Below are positions 1 through 3,271 of a stretch of 6,202 nucleotides of DNA, in pieces. The DNA comes from Acetobacteraceae bacterium (lineage in GTDB: Bacteria > Pseudomonadota > Alphaproteobacteria > Acetobacterales > Acetobacteraceae). The stretch covers positions 1-6,202 of the forward strand of contig CANFIE010000241.1 of assembly GCA_947446625.1 (NCBI GenBank). The letters run 5' to 3'. The notes beneath the pieces were generated by a model. That model searched no databases, was not told where the DNA came from, and saw only the letters and a list, made by a program, of their open reading frames with translations. The position numbers were made by a program, and so were the translations under genes. Every line of letters starts with the position of its first letter. Positions within the stretch are counted from its first letter, which is position 1.

Positions 1-4
1 ACAG

Positions 5-38
5 AGCACGAAATGCGCCCGTCAGGGCGCATAGTGCT
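5..38. terminator. Strong hairpin downstream of lysR, possible bidirectional terminator
   Basis: Bases 13-20 (ATGCGCCC) pair perfectly with 25-32 (GGGCGCAT) across a 4-base loop (21-24). An outer arm, AGCAC at 5-9, pairs with GTGCT at 34-38. The stem therefore has 13 pairs interrupted by a small asymmetric internal loop (10-12 against 33). On the minus strand, the direction of lysR, the inner stem is followed by TTTCGTG; on the plus strand the outer stem is followed by TTT. It lies 67 bases beyond the lysR stop codon. The T-runs are short, so intrinsic termination is plausible but not certain. It could also belong to a small palindromic repeat element together with the neighbouring dyad. Confidence 0.45.
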
Positions 39-52
39 TTAGCGTTAGCGGT

Positions 53-110
53 GTTTGAGAGACTGATTCACCGCTCCGGCGATACCGCCTGCGCGGATCA
101 GGCTCTAAAC
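53..110. repeat. 58-base imperfect inverted repeat overlapping the lysR 3' end
   Basis: The left arm begins GTTTGAGAGACTGAT at 53. It is matched by the reverse complement of the right arm (95-110, reading GTTTAGAGCCTGATCC on the minus strand): 14 of 16 aligned bases agree with one single-base gap. A second, alternative 7-bp dyad, AGCGGTG (47-53) and CACCGCT (69-75), overlaps the left arm. The right arm contains the lysR stop codon (CTA at 105-107 on the plus strand). Short elements with such arms can be insertion-sequence remnants or MITE-like repeats, but no target duplication or transposase is visible. The identity is therefore open. Confidence 0.35.
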
Positions 111-1082
111 TTCACCCACCCCCAACCTGGCCCACATCGCCGCGGCGCGCACCAGCGCCGCCGCATTCGCCGCCCGCAGCGCCGCCACAAAGGCGCTGGC
201 CGGTGCCCCCAGCGGCCTGGCTGCCACATGCACCACGGCATGGCGGGTCACCAGCCAGGGCGCCGCCACCGGCAGCAGCACCACCTCGCCGGTTTCCACA
301 AAGCGCGCCGCCGCTGCCAGGGTGGTCAGCGTCACCCCCTCGCCCTGCGCCACCAGGGCCAGCCAGGCGGCGCTGGATTCCACCAGCACGGCGGGGAAGG
401 GAATATCCGCCTTTGGCCCCAGCGCCGCCCTGGTGCCGCGCGCCTCGGCCAGCGCCCGGTGCAGCACGGGTGCCAGCTGCGCGGTGGTGATGAACGGATA
501 CCCCAGAATGCGCGCCAGCGCCGGCCGCGCCACCCGTGCCAGCGGATGCCCCCGCCCCACGGCGAAAACAAGCCGCTGCGGCACCAGCGGTTCCACCACC
601 AGGTCGCCGCCTTCCAGCCCCACGCTGCCGGCCAGCACCGCCAGGTCGCAGCGCTGCTGCCGCAGCTGCGCCAGCGCCGCCGGCCAGGGCAGCGTCTCTA
701 TCCGCACCCGAATGCGCGGCTGCGCCCGCCGAAACGCCCCGGTTGCCGGCAGCACAATGCTCTCCAGCGGAAACGGCCCCGCCACCACCGAAACCTCCTC
801 GCCCGAGCCACCACGCAAATGGCTCAGCCGATCATGCAACTCCTGCATGCGCCCGATGATCTCGGGCGCCTCGGCCAGAATCATCCGGCATAGCGCCGTC
901 GGCTCCGCCCCACGCCGCCCGCGCAGAAACAGCGGCCCGCCCACGGTGCGTTCGGCGGTGGCGATGCTTCGGGTCAGCGCCGGCTGCGTCATGCCCAGCA
1001 CCACGGCAGCGCGGGTGAAGCTGCCATGGCTGGCAATGGCCTCAATCCGCATCAGGTCGGTAACGTCCAGCAGCATGCGCAT
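105..1082 (-). CDS. LysR-family transcriptional regulator
   Basis: This 325-residue protein is a cytoplasmic DNA-binding regulator that normally responds to a small-molecule co-inducer. Residues about 10-65 form the winged helix-turn-helix: GSFTRAA (20-26) leads into the recognition helix region TQPALTRSIATAER (32-45) and the wing PLFLRGRRG (50-58). A linker helix follows (about 66-90), then the two-lobed effector-binding domain (about 95-300), with the usual LAVL (147-150), a VFAVGRGHPLA stretch (172-182) and a GEGVTL motif (247-252). Length is typical of the family. The start at 1082 places the helix-turn-helix at its usual distance from the N-terminus. ATG at 1118 would add 12 residues and ATG at 1076 would remove two; none has a clear Shine-Dalgarno sequence. 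The same frame stays open upstream to 1958, but that part is antisense to the receptor gene. Divergent placement suggests it controls the receptor-hydrolase pair and itself. The ligand is unknown. Confidence 0.92.
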   Translation of the reverse strand: MRMLLDVTDLMRIEAIASHGSFTRAAVVLGMTQPALTRSIATAERTVGGPLFLRGRRGAEPTALCRMILAEAPEIIGRMQELHDRLSHLRGGSGEEVSVVAGPFPLESIVLPATGAFRRAQPRIRVRIETLPWPAALAQLRQQRCDLAVLAGSVGLEGGDLVVEPLVPQRLVFAVGRGHPLARVARPALARILGYPFITTAQLAPVLHRALAEARGTRAALGPKADIPFPAVLVESSAAWLALVAQGEGVTLTTLAAAARFVETGEVVLLPVAAPWLVTRHAVVHVAARPLGAPASAFVAALRAANAAALVRAAAMWARLGVGEV

Positions 1083-1190
1083 GGCCGGCAGCTTGGCATA
1101 TCCATGCCGTTCCTGCATGGGTTGCCACCACACCCGGCATTGGCGGCTGGCGCCACGCTTCCGGCAGGCTGCGGCAGCCGGAGAGCACCC
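1083..1190. promoter_or_regulatory. Divergent intergenic region with candidate operator dyads
   Basis: This 108-base gap separates the lysR start from the receptor start and must carry both promoters and probably the LysR operator. Visible dyads are GGCAT (1095-1099) with ATGCC (1104-1108), the 8-base palindrome TGGCGCCA (1148-1155), and GGCTGC (1167-1172) with GCAGCC (1174-1179). The last lies directly before the receptor's Shine-Dalgarno GGAGAG (1180-1185). CCGGC (1161-1165) can alternatively pair with GCCGG (1177-1181), which would cover the first two bases of that Shine-Dalgarno sequence. The first dyad does not have the spacing of a classical T-N11-A LysR box, and no convincing -35/-10 pair is visible on either strand. 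The regulatory role is inferred from position. Confidence 0.35.
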
Positions 1191-2180
1191 ATGCCCCCAT
1201 CGCACCGCTTCACCCGCCGCACCCTGCTGGGCGCCGCCACAGCGCTGCCCATTCTGGCGACGCAGGCCCAGGCGCAGGGCAGTTTCCCCGACCGCCCCAT
1301 CCGCATCATCATCCCCTGGGCTTCCGGCGGCGGGCCGGATGTCATCGCCCGCCTCCTCGCCGAACCGCTGCGCGAGCGCCTCGGCCAGCCCGTCATCATC
1401 GACAACCGCCCCGGTGGCGGCAGCATGATGGGCTCGGAAGCCGCCGCCCGCGCCACGCCCGATGGCTATACCCTGCTGATGACGGCCGGCGCCCTGGCCA
1501 TAGCCTCCTCGGTCCGTCGCAACATGGGCTGGGAACCGGCGCGAGACCTGGCCGGCGTGGCCCTGGTGGCGGTGGTGCCGCTCTTCGTGGTGGTGCGGCC
1601 AGCCAGCCCGCTCGGCAGCATCGCGGACCTGGTGGCCCTGGGCCGCCAGCGCGGCGCCGATGTCACCTACGCCACCTCCGGCATCGCCTCGCCCCCACAC
1701 CTTATTGGTGAGCGCATTGGCGCCGAGGCCGGCAAGCGCATGACGCATGTGCCCTATCGCGGCGTCTCCCAGGCCCTGCCCGACATTTTCGCCGGCACGC
1801 TGGACTTTGCGGTGCTCGATGCCGTCTCGGCCGCGCCGCACATGGATTCCGGCCGGCTGCGCGCCCTGGCCATCAACGGCACCCAGCGCTCCCCTACCTT
1901 CCCGGCGGTGCCCACCCTGCGCGAAGCTGGGGTGCCGTTTGACGAGGTGGGCTGGCACGCCGTGTTCGCCCCGGCCGCCACGCCGCCCGCCATCCTCGCC
2001 CGGCTCAACGCCGCCTTCGTCAGCGCCCTGGCGCTGCCCCCCGTGCGCGAAGGCATCCGCGCCACCGGCTCACTCTCAGTGGACCCCGCGCCGGATTCCC
2101 CGGCCTGGACCGCCCGTTTCCGCCGCGAAGTCACCGCCTGGGGCCAAGTCGCCCGTGCCGCCAACATCGAGATCGAGTAG
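1191..2180 (+). CDS. Bug/TctC-family periplasmic solute-binding receptor
   Basis: This 329-residue protein is an extracytoplasmic receptor of the tripartite tricarboxylate transporter (Bug/TctC) family, which binds carboxylates and other small organic molecules in the periplasm. The leader has the twin-arginine-like motif TRRTLLG (8-14), a short hydrophobic segment and a likely cut after AQA (26-28). The mature protein starts with the family's FPDRPI (32-37) and IPWASGGGPD (41-50), then VIIDNRPGGG (68-77) and ATPDGYTLL (88-96) in lobe one. HVPYRG (186-191), AGTLDFAVLD and LRALAI followed by a PTLREAG motif complete the pattern. Length is normal. The ATG at 1191 is chosen because it gives a complete signal peptide and has GGAGAG five bases upstream; the frame is open back to 1026 but that part is not protein-like. 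It leads a two-gene unit with the hydrolase. No TctA/TctB permease genes are in view, so it is an orphan here, as is common for this family. Confidence 0.93.
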   Translation: MPPSHRFTRRTLLGAATALPILATQAQAQGSFPDRPIRIIIPWASGGGPDVIARLLAEPLRERLGQPVIIDNRPGGGSMMGSEAAARATPDGYTLLMTAGALAIASSVRRNMGWEPARDLAGVALVAVVPLFVVVRPASPLGSIADLVALGRQRGADVTYATSGIASPPHLIGERIGAEAGKRMTHVPYRGVSQALPDIFAGTLDFAVLDAVSAAPHMDSGRLRALAINGTQRSPTFPAVPTLREAGVPFDEVGWHAVFAPAATPPAILARLNAAFVSALALPPVREGIRATGSLSVDPAPDSPAWTARFRREVTAWGQVARAANIEIE

Positions 2181-2184
2181 CCCC

Positions 2185-3066
2185 ATGCCCAACGCCGTCC
2201 GCATCATCCGCGACATTCCCTATGGTCAGGCCCGCATCGGCTATGCCGGTGGCGCCGGGCCCATGCAGACCATCACCCTGGCCATGGACGCCTACCTGCC
2301 AGACCCCGCCCCAGCGCAGCCCGCCCCGGCGCTGCTGCTGGCCTTCGGTGGCGCCTTCCATCGCGGCAGCAAGGAGAATGACGCCTTCCCCACCGCCGGC
2401 AGCTACGGCCCCAACACCGCCATGGCGGAATACTGCCAGCGCTTCGCCGCCGAAGGCATCGCCTGCTTCTCGGTCAACTACCGCCTGGCGCCGCAGGATC
2501 CCGACCCCGGTTCCACCCCGGTGCTCACCAACCGCGGCGCCGTCTCGCTCAGCCGCATTGCCGTGGTGCGCGAGATCATGGGCCTGCCGCCCACCACCCA
2601 GGACGCCATGGCCGATGTGGTGGAGGCGGCGATTGACGACGTGACCGCCGCCGCCCGCGCCCTGCACGCCCGCGCCGCCGAGTTTGGCATCGACCCCACC
2701 CGACTGGTGCTGGGCGGCTGGTCGGCCGGGGGCCGCTGTGCCTTCTATGCCGCCTATGCCGAACGGGTACCCTGTGTCGGGGTGTTGGCGCTCTCCGGCA
2801 GCATGGGGGTGGAGGATATCGCCGCCTACCTGCCCCCTGGTCAGCCGCACCCGCCTACCCTGCTGCTGGTGGCGGAGGGTGACCTGCCCGCCATGCGCGA
2901 GGCCGCTGGCCCCATGATGGCCGCCCTGCGCGAAACCGGCTGCGATGCCCACCAGGTGACGGTGCTGGGCCGCGACCACTGGTACGCCGCCGAAGCCAAC
3001 ACCGATGCCGGCATGACCGTGCAGCAGGTGATGCGCGACGCGTTGCGGCGCTGGGTTGGGGTGTAG
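2185..3066 (+). CDS. Alpha/beta-hydrolase (esterase/carboxylesterase-like)
   Basis: This 293-residue protein is predicted to be a cytoplasmic serine hydrolase of the alpha/beta fold, related to the hormone-sensitive-lipase/BD-FAE-type esterases. The oxyanion-hole region is LLAFGGAFHRGS (51-62). NYRLAP (98-103) is a typical family strand-loop, the nucleophile elbow is GGWSAGG with Ser180, and the likely acid and base are Asp233 (in VAEGD) and His265 (in GRDHWY). No signal peptide or membrane segment is seen. An insertion of about 40 residues (104-145) between NYRLAP and the next helix may form a lid. The ATG at 2185 lies four bases after the receptor's stop codon. Only a weak GAG (2175-2177) precedes it, so translational coupling to the receptor gene is likely. 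The frame is open back to 1747, but that part overlaps the receptor in another frame. Co-transcription suggests it acts on the compound the receptor captures, possibly an ester or amide; the substrate is not deducible. Another possibility in the same fold is a formamidase-like enzyme. Confidence 0.9.
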   Translation: MPNAVRIIRDIPYGQARIGYAGGAGPMQTITLAMDAYLPDPAPAQPAPALLLAFGGAFHRGSKENDAFPTAGSYGPNTAMAEYCQRFAAEGIACFSVNYRLAPQDPDPGSTPVLTNRGAVSLSRIAVVREIMGLPPTTQDAMADVVEAAIDDVTAAARALHARAAEFGIDPTRLVLGGWSAGGRCAFYAAYAERVPCVGVLALSGSMGVEDIAAYLPPGQPHPPTLLLVAEGDLPAMREAAGPMMAALRETGCDAHQVTVLGRDHWYAAEANTDAGMTVQQVMRDALRRWVGV

Positions 3067-3271
3067 CCGCGGCGGTTTTTCGCCAAGCGCCATGCAAATT
3101 GCAGAAATTTGTCTTGCGGAATGCAAGGCGCCGCGTCTCTCCGAGGGGCGCGGTAAGGCGCGGCGGCAGCGGATGACGCCGAATCAATAGCTTGCCATGC
3201 CGGCATAATCATTGCGTTGCGGAGCCTCCTGAACGCCTTGCCCATCAATGGGCCGGCACGGAGATCGCCGC
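3067..3271 (+). promoter_or_regulatory. Upstream region of the RTX gene with AT-rich dyads and RBS
   Basis: This 205-base gap has no credible gene. Just after the hydrolase stop, GGCG (3071-3074) and CGCC (3081-3084) flank GTTTTT. A weak stem, CCGCG (3131-3135) with CGCGG (3149-3153), lacks a T-tract, so neither is a convincing terminator. A locally AT-rich patch holds TGCAA-A-TTGCA (3093-3103) and CTTGC-GGAAT-GCAAG (3113-3127), with ATGCAA repeated directly at 3092 and 3121. Further on is the perfect palindrome ATGCCGGCAT (3197-3206), overlapping CATAAT (3204-3209), a possible -10 without a good -35. GGAG at 3260-3263 is a clear Shine-Dalgarno sequence eight bases before the ATG at 3272. Promoter assignment is tentative; the ribosome-binding site is solid. 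Confidence 0.4.

Noticed and set aside
41..110. Possible tRNA or small RNA gene in the stem-loop region
   Set aside because: The dyads do not form a cloverleaf: no acceptor stem with T-arm and anticodon arm in register, and no promoter visible.
322..1428. Plus-strand open frame of 368 codons opposite lysR
   Set aside because: It overlaps lysR on the other strand and the start of the receptor gene in another frame, is rich in Arg/Ser/Pro/Ala with no recognisable domain, and has no ribosome-binding site; a shadow. The same applies to the open frame at 51-893.
1083..1958. N-terminal extension of the LysR frame to 617 residues
   Set aside because: The first 292 residues lie antisense to the receptor gene, show no domain, and precede the natural helix-turn-helix start. 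It is a shadow of GC-rich codon use.
1747..2184. N-terminal extension of the hydrolase to 439 residues
   Set aside because: The extra 146 codons overlap the receptor gene in another frame and are low-complexity Pro/Arg/Ser. The ATG at 2185 gives a complete alpha/beta-hydrolase.
2131..3126. Minus-strand open frame of 331 codons opposite the hydrolase
   Set aside because: It is a Gly/His/Val-rich shadow of the hydrolase with no domain; the plus strand has a full catalytic triad.
3067..3153. Intrinsic terminator after the hydrolase
   Set aside because: The only stems (GGCG/CGCC with a T-rich loop, CCGCG/CGCGG) are short and lack a following T-run, so no terminator is called.
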